The position numbers were made by a program, and so were the translations under genes. A stretch of 64,000 nucleotides of DNA. It comes from Ailanthus altissimus (Eukaryota; Streptophyta; Magnoliopsida; Sapindales; Simaroubaceae). This document shows positions 52,171 to 63,788 of this stretch, piece after piece. The stretch covers positions 3,484,001 through 3,548,000 of the forward strand of contig OX327694.1 in NCBI GenBank assembly GCA_946807835.1. Reading direction: 5' to 3'. Numbering within the stretch: the stretch's first letter is position 1; every line of letters begins with the position of its first letter. The notes beneath the pieces are model-generated. The model worked only from the letters and a program-made list of their open reading frames with translations, was not told the DNA's origin and did no database searches.

Positions 52171-52350
52171 GGGTAATGTATTAATCTTAAATTAACTGAT
52201 GTTCATAATGCAGCTGTCACCTTTATCAACACTGGAGTCGTCCTTTGAGGCTCTTAATGTGGGTAATGTATTAATCTTAAATTAACTGATGTTCATAATG
52301 CAGCTGTCACCTTTATCAACACTGGAGTCGTCCTTTGAGGCTCTTAATGT
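52171..52350 (+). repeat. Tandem duplication, 2 x 90 bp, over a CAP-H2 splice acceptor
   Basis: Units 52171-52260 and 52261-52350 appear identical (GGGTAATGTATTAATC... to ...GCTCTTAATGT). Each contains the CATAATGCAG acceptor and the first 47 or so bases of the exon encoding LSPLSTLESSFEALN. Only the second copy continues into the rest of that exon. Confidence 0.95.
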
Positions 52351-53776
52351 GAAGAAATTTGATGGTGATCACGCATCCTAGCTATGACCATTAGTGTTGT
52401 GAGATTTAAGTTCGAAAATATGATGGTATTTCTTCTTTATTTTTAAGTTACGTTTGCAGTTGATCCTCTCTATCATCAGACATCTGCACAATTTGATGAA
52501 GGTGGAGTAAAGGGTCTGTTGTTGAATAATCTTGTAGTATATGCTGGATGTCAGGTGCTCTTTGATTCACAGGAAGCACCAGGGAAGGGAATGTCATAAG
52601 CAGACCAACATTCCATGTCAGATACAATTGATCTTTCTTTTGCCAGAGGTTGTTGCTTCTGCTAGTATATTGATTTTGGTCCCTGTTCAGGAGCCTTGTG
52701 TTGTTTAAGGAACATATGGCTCTAATGATAATCAAATCCTCTATTTATGGAACACATTGAACAGATGGTGCTGAATATGCAAGCAAAGGATGAAATCTCA
52801 CCGACCATAGTCAATCAATTTGATCAAGATAATAGAAGGTCCTCAGACGGTTTTTCTTCTGTCCAGAAATCAACAAACCCAGTTGAAGATGTGTATAATA
52901 ATGAAGTTGAGGATGATGGTGTTGCATTTGATAATTGTGGGACCTATGATTTTGATCATGACGACCAACCAAGCATTGTTGATGAGAGCCTCAGGGGTGC
53001 AGATCCTACATTTCCCAGTTATCATGAGGTTTTTGTTATAGACTACCTCTTATATTTGAAGAAGTTAAATGATTCTGCTAGTTGATAAGCTTTAATTCCC
53101 TTTTTCAGGAATCTGAAACATTTTCTTTCCAAGAACCTGGTATGGATGACAGGTTTGACAGGGTTGATGAATATTTTTATTTTTAAATTTGGGATTTTCC
53201 TCAAAACAAAACGCTTGGGCGGGTCCCGATCATTGGAAGTATCAAAAGGCTGAAGGTCCAGTGACAGATGATACCATCTATTATTGTTTCCTATTTCGGC
53301 AGTATATAGGTGTGTTTCAGTGTATATAGGCATTGAACATAAAGCGGACTGTCTCTGCAGGTTCAAAGGATGATCCTGCTGCACAAAATGGATTTCCAGT
53401 AACAATGAAGAAAACAAGGAGTAAGAGACAAGCAGAACCTGATATTGATTTTACAAAAGCCTTGGATGAAGAATTACCTGATCTGTTCGGGCCTTCAAAA
53501 AATACAAAGTCATTATTGATGCCTGGAAATAGAGCACCTTTAATACGAGACTGCCTGAAGATTGTCACTATCAGCCAGAGAATCTTGTCAAATTATTTCT
53601 TCTTCCTAACATAATGGTAATACTTGTCATTTGTATGCAACTATAATATAATTCAACATCCAAAAGTTTTTTCTTCTGCTCACTAGATACTTTGCTGGTT
53701 GCAGTGCTTTGGGAAGACGAGGAGAAGAAAGTCCTCAAGTAACATTTTCTATCACATGGTTATCAAATGTTTTTTT

Positions 53777-55015
53777 AAAAGGATAAGGATAATTTTGTCT
53801 CTTAAATTTGTTTTATTATTTAGATTTATCCTCTTTGTTTCGAATTGCTTAATTTTCTTCCTCTTCCTTACATGGCTACCATCAAATCTTATGAAAAAGT
53901 TCATTTTACTATATAATGATAATGATAATTTTGCTTTTGTTAGAATCTATGTGTCAATCATTGACCGTTTAATCACACTTGTCATGTCTATATGTTAATC
54001 AGTAATTGGCCATTGATAAAAAAGGAACACGTAACACACTTAAATATAATCAAATTTTAATATTTTTTTTAAAATAAATAATTTTAAAAAAAGAAGTCTT
54101 CATTGGCAGTAGTCTGCCATCAGCTTTTTCAATGACAAAAATAATTAAATTTTATATTATTGAACTTTATTTTTTTTTATCTATACAGTACTAGAGTCAC
54201 TTTTGATAAAAAGACCAAAAGGTGGCCAAATACGGTAGGAGGATGGTGGTCATCATCGTTCGCCATTAAACGATAGAGCATTAACGTACATCGTCACCAC
54301 TATTGGATAGATCAGTGGTTGATCTATTCAATGGGCGATCAGTGTCCACTTCCATCCACTGTTGGACTGCAGTGAAGGGCAACGGAGACCACCAATGCTC
54401 GCCGTCAAACAGTGTGTAGTGACTTGCACTGCTATTATCATTGGACAAATTGACAGCCTATTTGTTCAATTGTGGTAGCGATGTACGTCACCATTTAACT
54501 GCGAGCATTAATAGCCTCCATCGCCCTCCACCGCAGGACAGCGGTGACGTGCACTGCCACTACCATTGGACATATTAGTCGTCGATTTATCCAATGGTGG
54601 TGGCGGTGCACGTCACAACCCTACCATTTGACGGGGTGTGGCCACCACCATCTCACTGTATTTGACTGTCTTCTTTTTTTTTTTGGTCGAAAATGGCTTT
54701 ACCATTGTGTAGATTAAGAAAAATAAAATCTAATAATATAAATTTTGATTATTTTTATCGCTAGCGATGGTTGTCATTGAGCAACTAGCAACAATGGTAG
54801 AGGTTTTTGTTTAAAAATTTTTAATTTGTTTATTTAATTAATAACCTATGCTTATTTGACATGTATCAGTGTGTACAAATATATTTTTGTTGAAGTACGA
54901 TTTTACCCTTCAATTGTCAAATTTAATGGCAGCTGCTTAATGGAAAAGGACAAAATTAAGATAAGAAATAGACAAACAAATTTAGATAATGAGCAAAAAT
55001 TGTCCTTTATCCCTT
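53777..55015. mobile_element. Mutator-type non-autonomous element in a CAP-H2 intron, about 1.24 kb
   Basis: Long imperfect inverted ends: AAAGGATAAGGATAATTTTG at the left and, on the other strand, AAGGGATAAAGGACAATTTT at the right. They resemble the ends of 35924-36960 (GGGTAAAGGACATTTT). The flanks (TTTTTTTAA and TTCTTATGA) are only weakly alike, so the 9-bp duplication is decayed or the ends are off by a few bases. The centre (54230-54650) holds a series of short hairpins built on CCATTGGACAAAT / ATTTGTCCAATGG-like text, shared in style with the relative. Confidence 0.65.
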
Positions 55016-56665
55016 CTTATGAATGTCTCAGAATCACCAATAATTTGCAACTTCTCTACTTCTACTCATCGGGACAAGCTTCATAATTTTCATTTGATTA
55101 AATATTTCAGTTCCTTTTAACTTCTTTCGTATGTTAACTTTATCTTGAACATGTTGTAGGCAACCAATGTTATTAATGTCAATCCTTCAACAAATTATTG
55201 GAGAGAATGCCTTTCATTTATTACCGCATAAACAATTGCCTTCTTTCACCCTATAATCATATTCAACAAGACCGAGTTCGTACAATTTCTAGTTATATGA
55301 TATTTGGCTTTCAGATTATTTAAGCAATATATAGTAGGGGCTTATTAATAATTTTTTTTAGTTTTCATTTATAGTACTTTTCTTCCCCATGTTTTTGATT
55401 TCTTCTTTTTAAATGATGACAGAATATTTATTTGATGTATGAAATGGAATAAATTATTCAGTGTGCATTTTCATGTATTCCTTTATTTTCAGTTGAAAGG
55501 CAGGGAAGTAATGACCGCGAAGAATTTCCATCCTGGGGCAATGAAAGCATGTTTGGTGGCCAATTTGATGATGGAAATGATCTAAGTGATGTTGAGGGCT
55601 CTGATGCACTGGTCAGTTAGTTTGTTGTTTCTGCAATTCAATCCTTATTTTTTCTTTAGTGAGTATTAGATATTACAGGGTTAGCAAATTAGAGCCGTAG
55701 TAATTTATGGGCATAATACGATGGGGCATGTATAGTATAGCATTTATCCAAAGATACATGCTTTCAATATTATAATATGTTCAGCATGTAATTATAAATT
55801 GCTATATCAAATATTTGGTATGTATTTAGAACTATTTGCTTTTGATACTTATTCATTTTTTTTCTCTCTATGTTGACAACTCAGATACAAAAAAAGGAAG
55901 TTGAATATGACAAAACTTCTAAGCAAGTTGATATTCAAAGATTGAAAGAAACCATTTTGGTCCATATGCAAGATTCTCCTCAAATGGATATTCAGGTATG
56001 CAAAATGCCTTTGCTTTTTCCAGATGATTTTTTGTGTATACACATAATCAAAGCAATTTGATAAACTAACACTAAGATGTTTGTTACATTAACTAATGGT
56101 TGCTGCTTCTATTGTGATTACTTGTAATTGTATGTGGAAGAATTCTCATAGCTTGAGGTGAAAAAATTGATGAAATACGTTAAGTAGGCCTGTATCAGTT
56201 ATGTAAGAAAGTGTAGTTTTCTTCAAATATGAGTTATTGTTAAAAACAGGTAAACCTGACAAAGCTTGAAAGCACCTCATCAGTTTGAGCTCTCATCTAC
56301 ATTTCTGTAAGTGGACCACACTAGCCTGATGGATCACAAAGTTCATAGACCAGAATCTAATTGCATCAAAAATGGCAATTTTTTCTTTGGAAAGTAATTT
56401 ATCTTTTTGTTTTGATGGTTAAATGGTGATTCCTAATTTTAGATTCTTTTCTCTTTTTGGTTCCAACAAGGGTGAAGAAGAAACAGTATCTTTCAGGCAA
56501 CTCTTGTCCAGCTTTCCTAGCAACTGCAAAGCAGCTGCAACTATCAATGACATATCCCCTCATCTGTGTTTCATATGCCTATTGCATGTAGCTAATGAGC
56601 ATGGTTTGAGCATCCAGGGCTGTGCCAATTTAGATGATCTCTCTATACACCTTCCTCAAAAATGA

Positions 56666-57510
56666 TATACATGCAATTGAAGTTGTTCAAAGCATCATCA
56701 TCATCTCTCTGATGGTTTTTCTGCAATCTGAGAGTCATGTATTTTATCCAGGTTAGCCCACTTCTGTATGTACTAAATTTTGTGTGTGTTTCTTGTTCAT
56801 ACTCAAAATCAACTCAGTACCACAAGGCTGGAAACAAAGTGAAATTGTCTTGGTCTGTATGTCTCTGGTATTTGGTCATTTATGTGGATATATTCTTCTC
56901 CATGTAGGATTGAAATAAGAGGAAGTAATCATCATCTAGATTTTTATTTGAGAAGTAACTGTTCACCTTTTATGCTGTTGTTGGACCCAAGTCTCAACAA
57001 ATTCTTGAACGGTGCTAAAAAATCTCCTTGTCATGGAGACCCACCACAATGCTGTGAGTCAAATAAAGACATTAGTTAGTGGCTTAGGTGCTCATTTTTT
57101 ATAATATTCATTATTGAGTCTATTGATTTTAAGCTTTTAACTTAATTCTACCTAAATCAGAAATATGTTCGTTAATAATTGAAAACCTTTTTTTTAATAT
57201 TTGGTGTGCTAATTTTTTTACATAATATTTTTAAAATTATTTAATACACAAAACGTCTATAAAGCCACAATTTTTAATGTGAAATTGGAAATTTCGGTAA
57301 AGCAATCAGTGCCTTAAGGTGTTTATCTACTTAAATCAATTTATGAAAGAAATTGGCAGGATTGAAATTACATGACCCATCAGTAACACTGACATGTTCT
57401 TGGATGCTAGCTATATTTTACCACTTTTTTTTGTCACTTCAATGTAGCTGCTTCTGATTTAACACAATGTTATTGTAGTATCCGTCGCATCTTGCCCAGC
57501 ATAAGAAAAA
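56666..57510. other. 3' flank of the CAP-H2 locus
   Basis: Probably 3' untranslated sequence at first. A frame at 56882-57079 has no resemblance I recognise. No other feature seen. Confidence 0.4.
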
Positions 57511-57976
57511 AGGGTGGGCAAATTTCCACCCGTTCCGATACGATCCATCTCAAATTTTGAGTAGAAAAAGAAAAATTAAATAAATTTGAGATCCGTTTAG
57601 AGTGAAATATTTTTTGTTTCAAACGGGTTAGATTAAATTTAAAAATAATTTAAATACGAACGAAAATATTTTGATCTGAACACTTTTTTAATTTCAATTT
57701 TTTTAATTTTTATTTATTATTTATTTTAATTTTTAATTTAATTTAATTTTTTATTTTTTTAAAATTAAATTAAAATTTTCTCAATTCAACTCATTCTCTC
57801 CTCAAATTAAAATTACGTCATTTTAAAATAAATTTTTTAATCCATCCCAAGGTCAAGTTAAAATTTATCTCGACCTAAAATGTATTCTAAATAAAACATA
57901 TTTTTGTATTTCAATTAGATTTGAGCAGGGATCAAAAAATTTTAAATTTGACCCTTAACTAAAAATACCTACTCTA
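57511..57976. mobile_element. Possible hAT-type MITE
   Basis: It starts AGGGTGGGCAAATTTCCACC and on the other strand starts TAGAGTAGGTATTTT with GGGTCAAATTTAAAAT further in. The interior has CCGTTCCGATACGATCC and its partial complement. The flanks are A-rich (ATAAGAAA and AAAAAAAT), so a duplication cannot be confirmed. Confidence 0.45.
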
Positions 57977-58706
57977 AAAAAAATGTGTGAAGATGAAGAA
58001 TATGAGTAAAGAGAACAAAATGCAGTGTATTAAATAGATTTTTGTTTACAAGTTTTTGTTAAATAGATTTGTGAGTAACTGGGAAGCTTTTATTGGCGGT
58101 GGTGGATAATACCCTTGTAATTAGATTTCCATTCAATCGATTATTTCTTATATCTCCAATCAAATAATGGTTAGAGACAGACGTCGTTTTGATGAGTTTT
58201 AGCATGAATTTGGAAAAGTTATTCGAAGTGCTTCTCTTTAATTTTAAATAAATAAATAAATTTTGATAAAACATTATTGTTATTCTACAGTTAGGAGAAT
58301 ACTTACTTTTTTTTTCTCTGATTAATATTTTTACTACCTAATAATTACTATTTTAAAAATTAATAAATATTTAAAATAATAGTTGACACATTAATTGAAA
58401 TTTTATATTTTTTTAATATTATAATAAATCTATTGATACTTACAATTAATATCTATTGTGATTTACAATGATAGTATTTATTATAGTGCAATTTATAAAT
58501 ATAGATTTAAAAAAGGTCGAACTATATTACTAAAATTTAAAGAAATTTACTTCACAAATGGCTAAATTCAATTTTTTAAATTTCAGAGAAAAATTATCCC
58601 TATCCATGCATGGAGGGGGTTCAAATCTCAGTTCCAATAAAGAAATCTACCTCAATAATAACTAAATATATTTATCTAAATTTGGAGAAAATTACCCCTT
58701 ATTTAG
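57977..58706. other. AT-rich intergenic DNA, no gene seen
   Basis: A minus-strand frame of 71 codons at 58059-58274 shows no resemblance to a known family. TAAATAAATAAA at about 58248. Nothing supported. Confidence 0.5.
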
Positions 58707-59193
58707 TGTTACGGATCTTTATGAGAACCGTGTGATCTTAGTGTTTTACATGTTAAGTAGCTTAAAAAAATCTCACAAAGAAAGAATAAAAGACAATCAT
58801 AATAAATATTTGAGAAAATACTTTCTATATAATTAAAAGAGATTACAAGTCATGAGATGTCTCTCTATAACTGAGAATATTCCATTTATATACTACTAAC
58901 TCTAAACAATTAACGATTAGGATCTAAATAATTTAATAGTGTATATATAAGATGGGATAACATTACATAAAATATTCTAAAATACCATCACATAACTTAT
59001 GAAATATTATAATTTCAAGTAAGCATGTACATCCCTTATAAGTAGCGGGTTTGGCCCGGATCTCTAACCATGTCAGCCGGTCTTTTAGCAGTTTTACCCC
59101 GCAAACTGCTCCACAAGCTCATATAACTTTTTAAGAGGTTTTGTCACATACCAAGTGTTTAAGAAAATACTTTAGAACACTTGGAGCATGACA
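58707..59193 (-). repeat. 3' LTR of the gag-only element
   Basis: Plus-strand ends TGTTACGGATC and GGAGCATGACA. It matches 60696-61158 in blocks such as AGTAGCTTA/CTAGCTTA with AAATCTCACAAAGAAAG, GATCTAAA, and the CACATACCAAGTGTTTAAGAAAATAC region. Confidence 0.7.
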
Positions 59194-60695
59194 TTCTCCC
59201 CTCACCGAATTCATGTGATGCCCTTGTCGCTCCTTCGCTGTAACTTGCGCATCTCATTCTCCAAACTATCCCAATGCACTCTCATGTTTCCAGCGTGCTC
59301 TCCTATCGGGCAACATTTTCACTTGACAAAGTACTCACGTTTTGGAGGATAGTTCCTGTATTTATTAGCACTTAAGTCTTTATCCATTAGATCTAGGCTT
59401 CAACGTACATAAGTACCCTTCTCGTTGGTACACAAGCACTCCGCTTAGCTTTTATAGTGTTGAGTAGCTGTAAACACTATATTTGGCCCCGCTCACTCTC
59501 CTCTACTGCAACCATTGCGTTGAGAGTCTTCGTCTTTAAATAGTATTTAACCTAATGATCTTATCCCAAAAGAAGCAGTTCGACTTTAGTTTAGAGCCAT
59601 CACACTTTTGCTTTTCCTTCTTGGGCGGCTTGCCTTTTTTCTCCTTATCTTTCAGATGATGAAAGTTTCTTAGTGCTCTCATATTTGTTGTGATTGGATT
59701 TAGAATTCTTGGACTTCTTCGCTCACCCTTGTGATAATCTATGAGTATTTCTGTTAATATAAGAGCGTTGAATATATTAATCGCTTAATTCTGCTTCAAC
59801 TTATTGAATGCCTATGTTTGTAACCCATCTAGAAAATTGAACAGTAAATCCTCCTCACACATGTTGGGGGTCTGTAGCATCATCTAGGAGTACTCCTCTA
59901 TATACTCGTTGATGTACTTAATTTGCTTCAATTCCTTCAATCGCTTTTGATCGTCATACGCCATATTCTCCAAATAGAATTGGCTTTTCAACTTCCATTG
60001 TAATTTTGCCTAGGTATTGATCGTGCAAGTACCTTTACGTATCTCCTCGCTATTCCGACGTCACCACACAATTACATGATTGAAAAGATATAAGGTTGCA
60101 GTATTTTCATTGTCTTCATCTCGCATGTTTGTAGTGTCGAAATATCTTTCTATTTGGCAAAACTAGTTATCGAGCTCCTCAGCGTTCCATTTATCACTAA
60201 ACTCATTCGACTTCGGAGCCTCAACTCTTGGCATAACTTGAGCAGCAACAATCTCATTTGTTATTGCTCTCTTACACATCATTACATCCTCATTGACAGC
60301 TTCAAATCCTCTATGCAGCACCTCCACTTAGGCTTAAACCTTGTCCATGGTAGTATATGCATTCTCTTGAGAAGCTTTAACTCAATTTTACTGCCGACCA
60401 GCATACACTCGATGGATGTGTCGATGAGATAACACAACTCATTCCTTTGAGTTTTGAGGTCCACCTCGAGCTTCTCCACGTACTGCTCTAACTCTTTAAG
60501 ATAATCTATCGCCTTTCCTATAATGGCACCGAGTGTTTTCACCATATTCCCTAAATTATGGTTTGGATCAACAGATTTATCACAAGGTACATTGTTGTGC
60601 CTTTTAGCTTTAGGGTCTCTACCTTTTTTTTCAATCACCTTCTGCGATGTTTACTCATCATTTTCCATCTTTCTTTGAACCTGTACTATACCAAA
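59194..60695 (-). pseudogene. Retrotransposon gag, decayed
   Basis: Minus-strand text from about 60640 leftward: a coiled-coil-like N-terminal part (LGAIIGKAIDYLKELEQYVEKLEVDL, a stretch within 60600-60430), then NTATLYLFNHVIVWW near 60110-60060, WKLKSQFYLENMAYDDQKRL near 60000-59945, and DLLFNFLDGLQ near 59850-59815. This is the pfam-type retrotransposon gag of Gypsy elements. Stops interrupt it in several places. No protease, RT or integrase follows. Confidence 0.75.
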
Positions 60696-61158
60696 TATCA
60701 CAAATCTTTTTTAGATTCGTGCAACCTTAGTGTTGTGCGTTAACTAGCTTAGAAAAAATCATATAAAGAAAGAAATTAGAGACAAGCACAAAAGATGTTT
60801 AAAAAAAATGCTTTTTATATTGTTGAAAAATATTACAAACTAAGATATCTCTCTTATATACTATTAATCATATACAACCAATAACTATGATCTAAACGAT
60901 CTAATAATATATATACAATATATGATCATATTTCAAATAATAATTCAATATGTCATCATATATTTTATAAAATATTTTTTTTTTAAATAAAAGTGTATGC
61001 TCTTTATATGCCACAAGTTTGATTTGAATTTCTACTCATATCAGTATGTCTTTTAAAAGTTTCTGTCTACAAACTATTCTACTAATACACATAATTTTTT
61101 AAAATTTTTATCGCACACTAAATATTTAAAAAAATACTTAAAAACACAAAGAATGACA
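60696..61158 (-). repeat. 5' LTR of the gag-only element
   Basis: Partner of 58707-59193. The plus-strand left end is decayed to TATCACAAATC; the right end reads GAATGACA. Many transitions and small indels against its partner. Confidence 0.7.
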
Positions 61159-63293
61159 TTCAACATAAAAAGAGACTTAAATGTTAATCTTAAATTAAAA
61201 ATCAAAACTACCCACCGCTCAAACTACAAATTTTTTTGTATTCATTTTCCGTCTTCAAATATCTTATTTTTTTATTAATAATTTAGAGATATAATTATCC
61301 GACGGTTCTTGATGTTTGTCAAAATATTAGTTAATGTAAAAAGTATATATATATATATATATAATTAAGATTGGTTATGGTTCTTTAACGCAATGAACGC
61401 CTGTTTTGTTTTTTTGCAATCAACCAAATAGTTAACTTTTTTTTAAAAATCTAATTGATTGCTTAAACTTTGTTGTTAGTGATTATTTTATACATTTGTC
61501 TAATTACTTGCACGGGATGTCAAGGGATGCGATGAATTCCCTCCAATTTTAAATGCCTTCTGCAAACAAAATAAACAGGAATCAAGTCATGTGCAAGAAG
61601 AGATAATATAATTTTTTTTTCAACTAAATAATTTAATGAACAGGGATGGGTTCTATGTGACTCGCCTGAGGCGGGATTTAATATTTTTTATAAAAATAAA
61701 ATAGGTTATGAAAAAAAAATATTTTTAAAATTATTAATAAATAAAAATAGAATTAAATATAATTTTTAATATATAATTTATTAATTTTTAATTTTATAAT
61801 TTATTTTTAACTAAGTTACTAAAAAATATTTTAATAATATAATTTTATTAATTAAAATTAACAAAAAAATATAAAATCTAATACTAAAAGTATTTACTTT
61901 TTAGTTGAACTGTTAGTTATTATTAATTTTATTTTCTTGGACTGTCATTAAACTTGTTCAATTGCTCTCTTGTTCTTCTATAAAATTTGTTCTTTTTTCT
62001 TGAATAAAAAATTTAAAATTATAACAAAATCATTTTTAGTAACATCTGAATTTATATTTAATACAAGTGGTAGATTTGTAAGTTCTCGTTGTAGCAGATT
62101 ACATTTAAAAATATTAAAAACTTTGATGTTTACTCAATATTATTTATGAAAAAAATATTAAAGGTATGATATATAATTATTTATTATTTGTAACAAATTA
62201 AATTTTTTTATTTAATTTTAACCAACTAGTTTCTATATGATTTCTTTTTATTATCCAGTTTAGATTTAAATTTTTTTTTACAAAAATTTAATGTCACCCA
62301 TTTATTGAAGATACTGATAGAAATAAATTTCAATCTAATTTCTTGAAGTTTAATTATATTAAACTATTTATTATATTCTCTTAAATAAATTAATTAGAAG
62401 CTAAAAATAGTTTATTTATTTTTAATAATATAGTCTCAATCTCATGACTTATAATGAGAGAAGATGAAATAATTAATAGGAAGATCAATGATATTAAGTG
62501 TTAAAATATTATTTTTTTATATTATTCATTTAAAAAATTTATATTATTCACATTATTTAAAAATATTATCATATTATTCTAACTTGTTAATTTGATTTAT
62601 TTTTGTCATAGATTAATTTTATATTACTAAAATTTGTAAATATAAATTAATAAAAATAAAAAAATAAAATTATTCCTAAACAAAAATTCTTAATCTCCAC
62701 TCCACTAATTTTTTTATGAGAAATAAGATAGAGATAAAGTTTAAAATAAAAAATAGAATAAAATATGAGAAAGGTCCCTCCTGACTCTTTGCCGGAAGCA
62801 ACTAGTGAGTGAATGCTTAATAGTGATGAATTAATGATCCTCCCCTTTCGGAAATGCAAAAATTTAAGACCTAAATGCTTATTTAAAAACTCGATTATTA
62901 TAATTTTTGTGAATTTAATCGAAAGAAATTTCATGTATTAAAATGAAAGAATTATAAATTTCTAAAATAATAAAAATATCGTAAATAAAATCATTATGAC
63001 ACCCATAAAAAAAATAACTTTCTTTATCTGAAAACTGCCTTATTATATTCCGAATTCAACGATCTCAATAAATCCCTTACCGCAATTCCGGACGAGATCC
63101 AGAACAGCCATAGCCACAGGAGCTGTCACTTTTGCCTCCATTACTTTTAAATATATATATATATATATATATTTATGCAAAACAAAAATATCCAGCAGTG
63201 AGACAGTTCTCATGTCAACGTGTAAGACATTTATTAATCCACAGTACTTCATCAAAACTCCATTATTAAAACCCACGCACCAAACGTAGTTCA
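61159..63293. other. Upstream region of the hydroperoxide lyase gene
   Basis: Very AT-rich with no coding resemblance. (TA)n runs at about 61345-61363 and 63150-63173; the latter, about 120-145 bases before the ATG, could serve as the TATA region. Composition becomes more balanced from about 63040. The rest holds nothing I can assign. Confidence 0.45.
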
Positions 63294-63788
63294 ATGTCAC
63301 TCGTCATTATCCCCTCCTCTACTATGACTTTGAGAGTCAAATCAATGAGCATATCACCAGGCATGTCATCTTCTTCATCACCGTCGCCCTTCCAGTCTCA
63401 GTCACTCTCCCCTTCATTGTCACCGCCGTCCACCTTCCTCCCACTCCGCACAATCCCCGGATCCTACGGCTGGCCTTTGCTGGGGCCCATCTCCGACCGC
63501 CTGGACTACTTCTGGTTCCAGGGCCCCGAGACCTTCTTCAGAAAACGTATTGAGAAGCACAAGAGCACTGTCTTTAGGACGAATATGCCGCCCACATGGC
63601 CACTCTTTCTTGGTGTAAACCCTAACGTGATTGCCGTTCTTGACTGCAAGTCTTTCGCTCATATGTTTGATATGGAGATCGTGGAGAAGAAGAATGTTCT
63701 TGTGGGTGATTTCATGCCCAGCGTTAAGTTCACAGGAGACTTGAGGGTTTGTGCTTATCTTGATACCTCTGAGCCTCAACATGCCAAG
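63294..63788 (+). CDS. HPL: Fatty acid hydroperoxide lyase (CYP74B), first exon
   Basis: The exon encodes 165 residues and ends in PQHAK with a GTAAGT donor at 63789. After a Ser/Pro-rich start (about 1-48, a possible plastid-targeting region) come LPLRTIPGSYGWPLLGPISD (49-68), DYFWFQGPETFFRKRI (71-86), STVFRTNMPP (91-100), VLDCKSFAHMFDMEIVEKKN and VGDFMPSVKFTG. These match CYP74 enzymes and are closer to hydroperoxide lyase than to allene oxide synthase, which has IPGNYGLP, DGKSF and SYLDPSEPKH text. The enzyme cleaves 13-hydroperoxides of linole(n)ic acid into C6 aldehydes (green leaf volatiles) and C12 oxo-acids. The haem-binding Cys and the rest lie beyond the window. Residue 24 (ATG at 63363) is an alternative start. 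One residue pair, TWPLFLG, differs from the more usual FPFF-type text. Confidence 0.9.

Larger units (their letters stand above)
49840..56665 (+). pseudogene. CAPH2: Condensin-2 complex subunit H2 (CAP-H2), disrupted copy
   Basis: Kleisin of condensin II, which compacts chromosomes in the nucleus. Clear exons: 49840-50064 (MASRVIQSPTSPF), 50418-50519, 51566-51683 (ASCTLEAGVKIYSLRADSVH), 52072-52145, 52303-52367 (LSPLSTLESSFEALNVKKFD), 52460-about 52656, about 52747-53029, then pieces at about 53109, 53361, 53705, 55493-55611, 55885-55994 and a last exon from about 56469 to 56665 (SFPSNCKAA, HLCFICLLHVANEHGLSIQ). Lesions against the family pattern: TAA in frame at 52597-52599; no AG acceptor just before 52747; a small deletion in ISPT-IVNQF; a shift giving TAA at 53184-53186; a one-base loss near 53540; a one-base gain near 53711. 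A 90-bp duplication spans an acceptor, and a 1.2-kb element lies in an intron. Assembly error is the main alternative. Confidence 0.8.
58707..61158 (-). mobile_element. Gag-only Gypsy-type LTR element (TR-GAG-like)
   Basis: Two related LTRs (58707-59193, 487 bp; 60696-61158, 463 bp) flank 1.5 kb. On the minus strand the polypurine tract GGTGAGGGGAGAA precedes TGTCATGCTCC at 59193, and a primer site TTTGGTATAGTACAGGTTC, close to the initiator-Met pattern, follows the other LTR. The interior encodes gag only, with no room for pol. The flanks TTTAG and TTCAA do not match, and the LTRs differ widely, so it is old. Confidence 0.75.

Noticed and set aside
53699..53998. 99-codon frame
   Set aside because: It begins in a broken CAP-H2 exon and runs into the inserted Mutator-type element.
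60154..60432. 92-codon plus-strand frame
   Set aside because: It is antisense to the gag remnant, which carries the recognisable motifs.
63420..63782. 120-codon minus-strand frame
   Set aside because: Shadow of the HPL exon on the other strand.
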